Assembly: GCA_002482725.1 (NCBI GenBank)
Contig: DLGO01000027.1
Span: 27,719 to 62,050 of the forward strand
Reading direction: 5' to 3'
DNA from: Bacteroidetes bacterium UBA7692
GTDB taxonomy: Bacteria; Bacteroidota; Bacteroidia; Chitinophagales; LD1
Length of the DNA: 34,332 nt
Shown: positions 1 to 7,663 of the stretch, piece by piece
Position numbering within the stretch: the first letter of the stretch is position 1
How the letters are laid out: the number at the start of each line of letters is the position of its first letter
The notes under the pieces: generated by a model
The model's database searches: none
Told to the model about the DNA's origin: nothing
What the model saw: the letters and a program-made list of their open reading frames with translations, nothing else
Made by a program: the position numbers and the translations under genes

Positions 1-555
1 TTCATCCGCAGCCACTTTTATCTCTTTGCTTAGTGGATTTACTGCCTTGCCCAACTTCTTTTCCTCCTCGTACCAAAGCGAGCTGTAGTCGCTGTTGCAG
101 ATACGGCATTTGTAGTTACACTTATTAGAAAACCGGATATCCAATATAGGTATTGAAGATACCGCCAGCGAGCCATCTATCCCGGTGTCCTTAACCCTCG
201 AAAAATAACGCATGTAATCGCGGTTGTAGTAATGGCGCTCACTGCTGCGCCCCATAGCCTCATAATCATGGCAATTACTACATATAGAATTCTTTTTGCC
301 CGACAGCATATCCAGCCTTAGCTGTTTCATATTATCCGAATTCCAGGAATCTGCCAGATCAGGATTCACATTCAAATCTCCTATTTCATTGCCATCGTGT
401 ATTGAAGACATGCAGCAAGGCGCTATCTTACCATTGGTTTGCGCATGAAGCTGTATCCATGGCGACATGCAAAATACCGTTGAGTTTTGCAGCAATTCCT
501 TATTCCGACCTTTTGGGTCAAATAAAAAATGTTTTAATTTATATGCCAGATTCAT
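1..555 (-). CDS. Radical SAM protein with SPASM/twitch-like N-terminal cysteines (partial, C-terminus beyond window)
   Basis: I translated the minus strand from the ATG at 553-555, which has an in-frame TAG just upstream; 185 residues are visible before the gene leaves the window. The canonical radical SAM cluster motif CNYKCRIC (CxxxCxxC) lies in the context FSNKCNYKCRICN, about 140 residues in. Before it are FCMSPWIQLHA and KIAPCCMSS, cysteine-containing segments typical of Bacteroidota twitch-domain radical SAM proteins, and a CSNCHDYE segment that could help bind an auxiliary cluster. The family uses SAM and a 4Fe-4S cluster for radical chemistry, often peptide or glycan modification. The substrate cannot be told. 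It is divergent from the SGNH gene, with 78 bp between them. The open frame is intact; only the window edge truncates it. Confidence 0.88.
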   Translation of the reverse strand, partial: MNLAYKLKHFLFDPKGRNKELLQNSTVFCMSPWIQLHAQTNGKIAPCCMSSIHDGNEIGDLNVNPDLADSWNSDNMKQLRLDMLSGKKNSICSNCHDYEAMGRSSERHYYNRDYMRYFSRVKDTGIDGSLAVSSIPILDIRFSNKCNYKCRICNSDYSSLWYEEEKKLGKAVNPLSKEIKVAADE

Positions 556-633
556 CTATAGCCTCATTACTAATCTATAATGATAATACCGATTAATATC
601 CTAATATGCAAGCTGTAATTCAATTGTGAGCAA

Positions 634-1860
634 ATGAAAAAAACGCGCTGGCCCTATATTCTTTTCGCCGCACTGCTGATAGCCTATGCATTATGGCAGG
701 TACATATGTACAGGCAGATTAACTGGTTGTTCATGAAGTGGCACACGCATGTTGCTATATATATATATACCGGACTTACTGTTTTTCTGCTCACCAAATG
801 GATAAACAGCAAATTTCCATTGCGTATTTACGCCAACATTAAACTGAGCCTTGGTGTATTCTTCGGAATTTTATTACTGATGGAAGGAATACTGGTGGGT
901 TTCGGCATGGGAGACACCTATATGGAACTGATAAAGTATGGTTATGTATCACGATATGGAGCCAATACTGAAAAGTATTACAGGCTATTCAGGCCGGAAG
1001 AAACATTTACTACCACTCGGCCTGAATTTGAATATACCCGGAAGTGCAACTCGCTTGGAATACCTGATAAGGAATGGCCGGTTGCTAAAAAAAACGGAGA
1101 AAAACGTATATTGATTTTAGGAGACAGTTTTACCGAAGGAGTAGGCGCTCCGGCAGACTCCAGCTATCCTGCCATACTGAGAAGCATCTACAATACTGTG
1201 GATACCAATATTACGATTATGAATGCAGGCATAGCAGGAAATGATCCCTGCGTAAGTTTTGTAACCTATAGGGATATCCTCCGCAAATATCATCCTGACA
1301 TTGTTGTTCAGTCGCTTTCTTCAAACGATATGGATACAGATTTAGCAACCAAAGGCGGTCTGGAAAGATTTCAGCAAGACAGCACCGTAAAATTCCGGGA
1401 TGCGCCATGGTGGGAACCTGTATACGCGCTCAGCTATGTTTCGCGTGTATTTTTTCATGCAGCAGGGTACAATCAGCTTTTGATAAAAACTCCTTTCAGC
1501 AGCAACGAAAAGAAACAGCTTGATATAAAGGCCATTGATCTTTTTAAACAATACAGTAAGTTAATCAGCCAAGAAGGAGCAAAATTGATCGTAGTTCTAC
1601 AGCCTGATGAGTCAACTGTAGATGACCAAAGATACTCGTACGACATGAGTTATATAACAAAAGAAATTTCTACCATGAAGGCGACCGAAGTACATGACAT
1701 GCTGCCGTTTTACACAGCTTATTTCAAGACAAAAAACATATCCCATAAAGACTACTACTGGCAACAGGACCACCACCATAACAGTAGGGGATATACTGTA
1801 ATGGCTTTGGCTGTAAAAGATATCCTTGACTCTGTGGATGCAAAGCATGAAGCCAAGTAA
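634..1860 (+). CDS. Membrane-anchored SGNH/GDSL-family hydrolase
   Basis: 408 residues. Three hydrophobic segments (about 7-23, 40-54, 70-92) are followed by an SGNH hydrolase domain. Block I is ILGDSFTEG with nucleophile Ser165. A Gly block (NAGIAGNDP), an Asn block (SLSSNDMD) and a C-terminal DHHHNSRGY supplying the Asp/His pair follow. Family members are esterases or acyl/acetyl hydrolases, often acting on polysaccharide or lipid acyl groups; here the catalytic domain should lie outside the inner membrane (inference from topology). The end overlaps the next gene by 14 bp, so the two are probably translated together and may act on the same cell-surface glycan. The substrate is unknown. Confidence 0.85.
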   Translation: MKKTRWPYILFAALLIAYALWQVHMYRQINWLFMKWHTHVAIYIYTGLTVFLLTKWINSKFPLRIYANIKLSLGVFFGILLLMEGILVGFGMGDTYMELIKYGYVSRYGANTEKYYRLFRPEETFTTTRPEFEYTRKCNSLGIPDKEWPVAKKNGEKRILILGDSFTEGVGAPADSSYPAILRSIYNTVDTNITIMNAGIAGNDPCVSFVTYRDILRKYHPDIVVQSLSSNDMDTDLATKGGLERFQQDSTVKFRDAPWWEPVYALSYVSRVFFHAAGYNQLLIKTPFSSNEKKQLDIKAIDLFKQYSKLISQEGAKLIVVLQPDESTVDDQRYSYDMSYITKEISTMKATEVHDMLPFYTAYFKTKNISHKDYYWQQDHHHNSRGYTVMALAVKDILDSVDAKHEAK

Positions 1861-3433
1861 AAATCAAATTATTTCTATAGGTGCCTTTATCTGCGCCACA
1901 TCTCTTTGCTTCTGGCTATTGGCACCGGGTGTGTGGCTGCCTGATGCTATAAATGCCTACATACAAAGCAGCACGGGCGTTTTCGGCAGTGCGCAACCCG
2001 TTGCATTTGCTTTACTATGCTCGCTTTCCCTGCACATTTATCCCGGATCTCTTCCTATATTCCTGTTCTGCACAACATTATTCTATTATGGGATGGCTGT
2101 ATTTATTTTCAAAAATGTTCCCAGCCTCAAACTCAGCATACCTCTGTTCATACTGCTTGGTTTCTGGCCGGTACTTTTTGCCAATATTGGTGTAGTGCAA
2201 ACAGAAGCTGTCCAGTTAGCATTACTTTCATTTTTCATTGCTAACACTTATTTGCTGCATGGTTACAATGGCAGGTATAGATCAGGGTTACTAGCAATAC
2301 AGATTTTGGCGTTGATACTATTTGGCCTGGTAAGGTACGACTCACTACTGGTAATGCTTTTGCTGGGTTATTGGCTGGGCTACACCTGGTACAAAAAGCA
2401 TGGATGGAAACCTGTACTACAAACAACAGGTATCCTCTGTCTTTTTTTTATGCTAAAGACCACTGCAGACAACTATGCCGGCATAGATACCAGCCAGCGT
2501 GCGCAAATGAGCTCATCTCTGTTGGTAGTGGATCTCGCAGCTATATCTGCAGAAAGCGGAACAAACTATATTCCTGACTACTGTTGGCAGGACTATCTGA
2601 TACCGGAAGAAAGGAGCGTGGAAAAAATACAATATGGATTTACATACTGGAAGTACGCCTTCTACTCTTATATGTATAATGTAGACCCATCGGTCGGTTT
2701 GCTTAGATACCACAATGCTGAGCATAATAGTAATGTGCGCACCCGGTGGTTGAAAGTGGTGGCAATGCATCCATGGCTATATCTCAAATTCCACGCCCGG
2801 TCCTTTTGGTATTTCCTTATCTGCGATTACTTTCAAATGGGATTCGAAAATGGATTAAGGGATTCGCACAAAAGCCTGGCAAGGATAACCGGAATTGAAA
2901 AAAGCCCTGCACTGGATGCCTTTTTGGCAAAACACGGAAACAGATTTAGTTATGATGGCAAAGACCTGTTATTGATAAGCGACAGCTATCCTATAACAGC
3001 AGAGGAAGAAGCAGGCGTGAACACACTGCTAAGCAGTCGTAGGCTTGGCGATGTACGGTGGATGAAGTGGTACTCCGAAATACCCGCACAGGTATATGTG
3101 CAGCCGCATAAAATGAGCGATCGGTATGTAGACCCTGCTTTCGATTTCTTCAAGGCACGGTTCAGGATCTTTGCCTTTATGGGAGGCTATTTCTTTGGAT
3201 TAATATTACTGCTCGCAGTTTTCGTGCGAAGGTTCCGCGACAGGTACATTCGGTTTACATTTATCACGCTTTGTGTAGCGGGCATATTGCACATAGGGAT
3301 GCGCTTTATATTTATCACAGACCCTGTATTCCGCTTCGGTATTATATCAGTGCTGCTGCTATTTTTTGCATTTGTACTGGTGGTTGCAAATATCGAAAAA
3401 CAACTTTCCGGTAAGGAGATACAACCCGAATAG
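1847..3433 (+). CDS. Polytopic membrane protein, possibly GT-C-like glycosyltransferase
   Basis: About 528 residues from the ATG at 1847; an ATG at 1838 and a TTG at 1826 are also in frame. There are roughly ten hydrophobic segments: a cluster in the first 220 residues, a long polar loop of about 200 residues, and four more at the C-terminus. In the loop, the pattern around RTRWLKVVAMHPWLYLKF resembles the W-HP-YL feature I associate with GT-C-fold glycosyltransferase-like proteins of bacterial surface glycan loci. That is pattern memory, not a domain hit. No classical DxD can be assigned with confidence. It overlaps the SGNH hydrolase gene by 14 bp, which supports a joint role in envelope glycan assembly or modification. 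It could equally be an unrelated transporter-like protein. Confidence 0.7.
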   Translation: MKPSKNQIISIGAFICATSLCFWLLAPGVWLPDAINAYIQSSTGVFGSAQPVAFALLCSLSLHIYPGSLPIFLFCTTLFYYGMAVFIFKNVPSLKLSIPLFILLGFWPVLFANIGVVQTEAVQLALLSFFIANTYLLHGYNGRYRSGLLAIQILALILFGLVRYDSLLVMLLLGYWLGYTWYKKHGWKPVLQTTGILCLFFMLKTTADNYAGIDTSQRAQMSSSLLVVDLAAISAESGTNYIPDYCWQDYLIPEERSVEKIQYGFTYWKYAFYSYMYNVDPSVGLLRYHNAEHNSNVRTRWLKVVAMHPWLYLKFHARSFWYFLICDYFQMGFENGLRDSHKSLARITGIEKSPALDAFLAKHGNRFSYDGKDLLLISDSYPITAEEEAGVNTLLSSRRLGDVRWMKWYSEIPAQVYVQPHKMSDRYVDPAFDFFKARFRIFAFMGGYFFGLILLLAVFVRRFRDRYIRFTFITLCVAGILHIGMRFIFITDPVFRFGIISVLLLFFAFVLVVANIEKQLSGKEIQPE

Positions 3434-3476
3434 TAATTTTACCCTTACTTTAACCTGATAATTAAATAAAACAAAC

Positions 3477-3761
3477 ATGGAAATACAACTGGAACAGACT
3501 GACTCAAAAGGAGCATACTTTATAGAGCAGGAAGGCAAGCGCCTGGGTGAAATGACATTCAGCAAGGCAAGCGATAACCTGATAATAATAGACCATACAG
3601 AAGTATCGGATGAACTGCGCGGCACTGGCGCCGGTAAAAAGTTAGTGACCGCAGCTGTAGAGGATGCGCGCAAGCACGGCTTTAAAATATTGCCTCTTTG
3701 CCCTTTTGCCAAATCGGTATTTGATAAAACGCCGGAGTTTGGGGATGTGCTGAGCAAGTAA
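3477..3761 (+). CDS. Small GNAT-type N-acetyltransferase (YjdJ-like)
   Basis: 94 residues, the usual length for the short YjdJ/GtnT-like GNAT family. The acetyl-CoA binding signature reads ELRGTGAGKKLV (R/Q-x-x-G-x-G/A), followed by VEDARKHGFKILPLCPFAKS, the conserved end of this family. The fold is a minimal GNAT lacking the N-terminal strands of full-size enzymes. The acceptor is unknown. It is a single gene 43 bp after the membrane protein gene, followed by a hairpin terminator. Confidence 0.88.
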   Translation: MEIQLEQTDSKGAYFIEQEGKRLGEMTFSKASDNLIIIDHTEVSDELRGTGAGKKLVTAAVEDARKHGFKILPLCPFAKSVFDKTPEFGDVLSK

Positions 3762-3780
3762 TTTTGCATCTTAAATGGCA

Positions 3781-3810
3781 AGCCGCTATGGGGATTCATC
3801 CATAGCGGCT
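3781..3810. terminator. Bidirectional hairpin between GNAT and SDR genes
   Basis: An 11-bp perfect stem, AGCCGCTATGG with CCATAGCGGCT, has an 8-base loop (3792-3799). It lies 20 bp after the GNAT stop and 23 bp beyond the SDR stop, between two convergent genes. The T-tracts are short, so efficiency is uncertain. Confidence 0.65.
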
Positions 3811-3832
3811 TTGCTATTCAGTAGTGATTGTG

Positions 3833-4591
3833 TTATAAAAACATCCCACCTGAAGCCTCTATACACTGTGCATTGACCCAACGGGCATCATCGCTGCACA
3901 GGAAGGCCACAACACCGCCTATGTCGTCTGGCTGGCCTATTCTGCCAAGCGCTGTCTGCGAGGCAAGGAATGCCCCCATGCCCGGATTCTCCAATGCCCT
4001 TTTTGTAAAATCAGTTTCTATTATTCCCGGTGCTACCACATTGGCGGCAATACCACGGCTGCCCAGTTCCTTTGCTAGATACCTGGTAAAGGTTTCTATT
4101 GCTCCTTTCATTGATGCATAAGCCGCATAGCCCGGCACTGCAAAGCGGGCCAAACCCGTGGAGATGTTAATGATACGCCCGTTGTCCGCTATCAGCGGCA
4201 ATGCTTTTTGCGTAAGAAAAAATACACCCTTGAAGTGAACATTCATTAGACTATCGAAAGCTTCCTCCCTAGTTTGTGGTATCAGCGCATGCGCATCTAT
4301 ACCTGCATTGTTTACCAGAAAGTCGAAGGTTGTTCTTTGCCACTTATCTGCAAGTAACCTGCCCAGTTCCTCTATAAAACCATCAAATATGGCCACTTGC
4401 GCTACATCCAGTTGTATTGCGACTGCCTTTTGCCCCAATGCCTCTATGGCTATTACCACTTCATCGGCCTCTTCTTTTTGGGTGCGGTAGGTGATGATCA
4501 GGTCTATACCTTTTGCCGCCAGCTTCAGGGCTGTGTTCCTGCCCAATCCCCTGCTGCTGCCTGTTACCAGCGCTATTTTACCTTGTTCCAT
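3833..4591 (-). CDS. SDR-family oxidoreductase (3-oxoacyl-ACP reductase-like)
   Basis: 252 residues with all classical short-chain dehydrogenase signatures: TGSSRGLG (10-17) for NAD(P) binding, NNAG (94-97), catalytic Ser144, and YASMK with Tyr158/Lys162. The conserved PG after the active site is in VAPGIIETD. Family members reduce ketones with NAD(P)H; similarity to FabG-like enzymes does not prove a fatty-acid role, since many such paralogues act on secondary metabolites or xenobiotics. Upstream, on the same strand, is an AraC-type regulator. Between the two lies a triple 21-bp repeat at 62-120 bp before the SDR start, a plausible operator. Confidence 0.9.
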   Translation of the reverse strand: MEQGKIALVTGSSRGLGRNTALKLAAKGIDLIITYRTQKEEADEVVIAIEALGQKAVAIQLDVAQVAIFDGFIEELGRLLADKWQRTTFDFLVNNAGIDAHALIPQTREEAFDSLMNVHFKGVFFLTQKALPLIADNGRIINISTGLARFAVPGYAAYASMKGAIETFTRYLAKELGSRGIAANVVAPGIIETDFTKRALENPGMGAFLASQTALGRIGQPDDIGGVVAFLCSDDARWVNAQCIEASGGMFL

Positions 4592-4652
4592 ATCTATACT
4601 TTTTTAAGTGTTTAAATTATGGTACAAAGCTAGGCCACCGGTATGCCGGAAT

Positions 4653-4711
4653 AATGGTGACTGTTTCAGTTTAAATGGTGATAGCTTCAGTATTAATGGT
4701 GACAGCTTCCT
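4653..4711 (-). promoter_or_regulatory. Three direct repeats of 21 bp upstream of the SDR gene (candidate AraC operator)
   Basis: On the plus strand the core AATGGTGA begins at 4653, 4674 and 4695, exactly 21 bp apart. Each copy continues with a related tail: CTGTTTCAGT, TAGCTTCAGT, CAGCTTCC. On the SDR-sense strand the unit ends in TCACCATT. The third copy touches the stop codon of the AraC-type gene. Two helical turns is the spacing at which AraC-family proteins are known to bind direct half-sites (araI1/araI2). The link to the adjacent regulator is inference. Confidence 0.55.
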
Positions 4712-5126
4712 AATGGGGCAGACGACCCATCAGGTAATCTTCGCGGTATTGCTTGGGTGTTTGCCCGGAAAACCGCTTGAAGAACTTGGTGAAGTTAGAA
4801 GGGTCGAAGGTGAGCGATTGGGCAATGGCCGCGATAGAGGCTTCGTTATGCTCCAGCTTATAGCGCGCTATATCCATCAGCTTCATCTCGAAAAAATAGC
4901 AGGGCGAGTTGCCGCTTGTCAGCTTTATGGTATTGCTCAGGTGCGTAGGGTGGATGTGCATCAGGGCGGCTATATCCCTTATCTCATACATTTCGGTACA
5001 CTTACCATCAACTATATCCCTCAGATGTATATCTATGTGCCGCAAAAATTCGGCGGTTATCTCGTGTTGCCTGGCCAGTATCTTTTTAGGGATCACTGCT
5101 TGGGGGGATATGGTTGCTACCTGCAT
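4710..5126 (-). CDS. Stand-alone AraC-type HTH transcriptional regulator
   Basis: 138 residues from the ATG at 5126 (MQVATISPQAV). An upstream ATG at 5168 would add 14 residues but lies in the U-tract of the rpsK terminator, so I prefer 5126. The AraC double helix-turn-helix fills the C-terminal two thirds: IRDIAALMHIHPTHLSNTIK is the first HTH, and ASIAAIAQSLTFDPSNFTKF with FKRFSGQTPKQYR is the second HTH and signature end. The N-terminal ligand/dimerisation domain of full-length AraC proteins (about 280-300 residues) is absent, as in a group of short Bacteroidota regulators. Its likely target is the SDR gene just downstream, through the 21-bp repeats. Confidence 0.82.
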   Translation of the reverse strand: MQVATISPQAVIPKKILARQHEITAEFLRHIDIHLRDIVDGKCTEMYEIRDIAALMHIHPTHLSNTIKLTSGNSPCYFFEMKLMDIARYKLEHNEASIAAIAQSLTFDPSNFTKFFKRFSGQTPKQYREDYLMGRLPH

Positions 5127-5165
5127 GCTGTTGCTAACGATTGAGCCAGAAAAATATGATACCTT

Positions 5166-5204
5166 CATTAAAACAAAAACACCCCATGCAAAAGCATGAG
5201 GTGT
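5166..5204 (-). terminator. Rho-independent terminator after rpsK
   Basis: Read on the minus strand, the stem ACACCTCATGC / GCATGGGGTGT (one T-G wobble) with a TTTT loop is followed by TTTTTGTTTT. It lies 35 bp after the rpsK stop. It is strong and shows that the ribosomal transcript normally ends after rpsK. Confidence 0.85.
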
Positions 5205-5239
5205 TCGTATGGTGTTATAAGAATAGCCTTTGGGTAGGA

Positions 5240-5650
5240 CTATACTCTTCTTTTCTTAGGAGGGCGGCAACCGTTGTGAGGGATTGGTGTAGTATCGTTT
5301 ATGATGCTTACGTCCAAGCCACTTGTTGCAACCGAACGGATAGCGCTTTCGCGACCAGAACCCGGACCGTGAACAAATACCTCTACTTTACGCAAACCAG
5401 CTTCCATAGCTACTTTAGCTGCGTCCTGTGCTGCAAGCTGAGCTGCATACGGAGTATTTTTCTTAGAACCGCGGAAACCCACTTTACCGGCGCTGCTCCA
5501 TGAAATCACCTGACCTGTCAGGTTAGTAAAAGAGATAATGATATTATTGAAAGTAGCGCTTATGAACACTTTACCTTCTGATTCTACCTTTACTACGCGT
5601 TTTTTCGCTTTTGCTTTAGCTGTTGCCTGGGCTGATTGTTGTTTTGCCAT
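5240..5650 (-). CDS. rpsK: 30S ribosomal protein S11
   Basis: 136 residues, recognised over its full length: the core SATFNNIIISFTNLTG, SSAGKVGFRGSKKNTPYAAQ, the HGPGSGRESAIR segment and the C-terminal PIPHNGCRPPKKRRV are all typical. The lysine/alanine-rich N-terminal extension is usual. S11 binds 16S rRNA in the platform of the small subunit next to S18 and the mRNA exit path. It is the last gene of the infA-rpmJ-rpsM-rpsK unit. In most bacteria rpsD, rpoA and rplQ follow, but here a terminator and an AraC-type gene do. Confidence 0.98.
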   Translation of the reverse strand: MAKQQSAQATAKAKAKKRVVKVESEGKVFISATFNNIIISFTNLTGQVISWSSAGKVGFRGSKKNTPYAAQLAAQDAAKVAMEAGLRKVEVFVHGPGSGRESAIRSVATSGLDVSIINDTTPIPHNGCRPPKKRRV

Positions 5651-5687
5651 TTGCTTCTTATTTCTAAATTTAACCGGAAGTTAATTA

Positions 5688-6065
5688 TTATTTAGTTACT
5701 TTTTTCTTGTTAGCAACTGTTTTACGTTTACCTTTTCTGGTACGTGAGTTATTCTTAGTAGACTGACCACGCAGAGGCAAACCTTTACGGTGACGTATAC
5801 CACGGTAAGAACCAATATCCTGCAAACGTTTGATGTTGCTTTGAACCTCTCCACGCAACTCACCCTCTAGTTTCAGGTTATTTGCGATGTAAGCCAAAAT
5901 ACCATTTATGTTCTCATCGGTCCAGTCCTTTACTTTGGTGTTGGGTGTTACTCCAACCTCTGTAAGGATTTTACCGGCAGTAGTTCTGCCAATACCGTAG
6001 ATGTAAGTAAGTGCGATTTCACCGCGCTTGTTTTTCGGAAGGTCGTTACCAGCTATACGTGCCAT
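5688..6065 (-). CDS. rpsM: 30S ribosomal protein S13
   Basis: 125 residues. MARIAGNDLPKNKRGEIALT, YIYGIGRTTAGKIL and GSYRGIRHRKGLPLRGQ are family hallmarks, and the tail is a basic NSRTRKGKRKTVANKKK stretch. S13 sits in the head of the 30S subunit, contacts the P-site tRNA and forms intersubunit bridges. It lies between rpmJ and rpsK with short spacers, in the standard order. Confidence 0.98.
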   Translation of the reverse strand: MARIAGNDLPKNKRGEIALTYIYGIGRTTAGKILTEVGVTPNTKVKDWTDENINGILAYIANNLKLEGELRGEVQSNIKRLQDIGSYRGIRHRKGLPLRGQSTKNNSRTRKGKRKTVANKKKVTK

Positions 6066-6074
6066 GCTTATATT

Positions 6075-6191
6075 TTATCCTTGACGTTGTTTAAATTTTG
6101 GATTCTTCTTGTTAATAACATAAAGCACTCCTTTGCGCCTTACCAATTTGCAGTCTACACTGCGTTTTTTTACTGATGCTTGTACTTTCAT
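6075..6191 (-). CDS. rpmJ: 50S ribosomal protein L36
   Basis: I read 38 residues directly from the minus strand: MKVQASVKKRSVDCKLVRRK, then GVLYVINKKNPKFKQRQG. The conserved spacing of C14, the KLVRRKG turn and the C-terminal KFKQRQG fit L36 exactly. Its place between infA and rpsM is the standard one. Like most Bacteroidota L36 it appears to lack the full four-ligand zinc site: only one Cys and no His are present (visible in sequence). Confidence 0.96.
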   Translation of the reverse strand: MKVQASVKKRSVDCKLVRRKGVLYVINKKNPKFKQRQG

Positions 6192-6213
6192 ACATTAATA
6201 ATTTTAAAATTGC

Positions 6214-6432
6214 CTATTTGTACCTAAATGTTATTCTTCCCTTGTTCAAATCGTATGGGCTCATTTCCAACTGTACTTTGTCTCCCGGTAGTATCTTGAT
6301 ATAGTGCATTCTCATTTTTCCTGAGATGTGAGATATTACCTCATGCCCATTCTCTAGTTTCACCCTGAACATAGCGTTGCTCAAAGCTTCTACTATTATA
6401 CCATCTTGAACAATTAAGTCTTGTTTAGCCAT
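6214..6432 (-). CDS. infA: Translation initiation factor IF-1
   Basis: 72 residues, the exact family length, forming one S1-like OB fold. MAKQDLIVQDGIIVEALSNA, NGHEVISHISGKMRMHYIKI, GDKVQLEMSPYDL and the end KGRITFRYK are diagnostic. IF-1 binds the A site of the 30S subunit during initiation. It is the first gene of the short ribosomal unit; secY and map, which usually precede it, are not next door. A Bacteroidota-type promoter element lies about 56 bp upstream. Confidence 0.98.
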   Translation of the reverse strand: MAKQDLIVQDGIIVEALSNAMFRVKLENGHEVISHISGKMRMHYIKILPGDKVQLEMSPYDLNKGRITFRYK

Positions 6433-6487
6433 ACTTTTCTAACCGTTTTTTGAACCAGAATACTTCTAAATTTTTGAAAACGGAGCG

Positions 6488-6495
6488 CAAATATA
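6488..6495 (-). promoter_or_regulatory. Bacteroidota -7 promoter element for infA-rpmJ-rpsM-rpsK
   Basis: The minus strand reads TATATTTG, a perfect match to TAnnTTTG. The expected transcription start falls near 6480, giving a leader of about 48 bases before infA. No well-spaced TTTG at -33 is evident (one lies only 13 bp upstream). Confidence 0.55.
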
Positions 6496-6621
6496 CGATT
6501 CTCCATCACAAAAAGAAATAATGGCTGAAAAAAGTTTTAAGAAATTGTACTGAATTCTGTAAAAATCGGGTTTATCGTCATTTTGCTGTGTACAAATCCA
6601 TAAAACCATCCCTGTCCTTCA

Positions 6622-7647
6622 TTATGCTTCTACCGTCAGATCGCTGTTTGCATACGTAATACAAGTGAGTATCACGCCCTCCCGCTGCTCTTTATCCGTT
6701 ATTATCTCGTTCAGCGGCATATCGGTAGTGCCATCTGTGCATTTGGCTATACATGCACCGCATCGCCCTCCACGGCAATTGTAGGGCAACTCTATTCCAT
6801 TCTTAAGCGCAGCATCCAAAATGGTATCCGGATAGGCCACGCTGAATGAATATTCCTTTTTATTATACGTCAATTCTACAAGATGGGGCTCCGCACTATG
6901 CGCAGCCTCCGTGGCGCGGACAGGTGGTATTACAAAATCTTCCCGCTTTATCTGCTCCGGGTCAAAACCCATAAATATCATGGTAAGCCGTGCTGTACGC
7001 ATAAAAGCCATAGGGCCGCACATGTATACTGCTGCCAGCGAACGCTCGTGTATGCTTTCCCGGTTTATCAGATGCTCCAGCATAGCGTTATTGAGCCGCG
7101 CCGGGCGGAATACACCCTCCAGCGGATCACTGATAATATGGATTATATTCAGGTTAGAGTATTCACCTTCCAACTTTAGCAATCGCTCATGAAATATAAT
7201 ATGAGCTTCGCTGTGGCTGGCATATAATAAATGAATAGCGCTTTGCGGTTCTGTTAACAATATCTCCTGCAATAGGGAATAAACCGGGCCTATGCCACTA
7301 CCCGCGGCAAAAAGAAAAACATCGCGCGGCACATCGGCTTTTACAAACAAAAACCTGCCCGTTGGCAAAAGCGTCTTTACCTCGTCGCCTACTTTCAGGT
7401 GGTCGTTAAGAAAGCGCGAAACCTCTCCATTGGCAATCCGCTTAACCAGCACCGCCGGATTGGTATCGAGTACAGGGTGCGAGCAAAACGAATAAGCACG
7501 GCGCACCTCCTCCCCTGCCCTGTCGTTCATAATTATAGTTAGGAACTGCCCCGGAAGGTAAGTGTAGCCCTCCGGCTTTTCGAATACGATCTCTTTAGTA
7601 TCGTTAGTATGTGGTATAATCTGTAATACCCTAAGCTGCTGGTACAT
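6622..7647 (-). CDS. Flavin- and 2Fe-2S-containing NAD(P)H oxidoreductase (ferredoxin reductase family, PaaE-like)
   Basis: 341 residues from the ATG at 7647; a start at 7728 would overlap the TrmH gene and adds residues unlike the family. Three domains in order: a FAD-binding barrel with LPGQFLTI and the RxYS motif RAYSFCS (50-56); an NAD(P)-binding domain with FAAGSGIGPVYS and YMCGPMAFM; and a C-terminal plant-type ferredoxin with CRGGRCGACIAKC plus a later Cys in ILTCITYA. Such proteins pass electrons from NAD(P)H through FAD to the 2Fe-2S cluster and on to an oxygenase, desaturase or ferredoxin. No partner oxygenase is adjacent, so the acceptor is unknown. It follows the TrmH gene by 16 bp and is probably co-transcribed. 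Confidence 0.9.
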   Translation of the reverse strand: MYQQLRVLQIIPHTNDTKEIVFEKPEGYTYLPGQFLTIIMNDRAGEEVRRAYSFCSHPVLDTNPAVLVKRIANGEVSRFLNDHLKVGDEVKTLLPTGRFLFVKADVPRDVFLFAAGSGIGPVYSLLQEILLTEPQSAIHLLYASHSEAHIIFHERLLKLEGEYSNLNIIHIISDPLEGVFRPARLNNAMLEHLINRESIHERSLAAVYMCGPMAFMRTARLTMIFMGFDPEQIKREDFVIPPVRATEAAHSAEPHLVELTYNKKEYSFSVAYPDTILDAALKNGIELPYNCRGGRCGACIAKCTDGTTDMPLNEIITDKEQREGVILTCITYANSDLTVEA

Positions 7648-7663
7648 ATTATTTAAGGTACTG

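Noticed and set aside
4653..4711. CRISPR-like array
   Set aside because: Three contiguous 21-bp units without spacers and without cas genes do not make a CRISPR array.
4608..5144. 178-codon plus-strand frame over the AraC-type gene
   Set aside because: Its repeated NGDSF segments are just the 21-bp operator-like repeats in translation, and the rest is antisense to a clear AraC domain.
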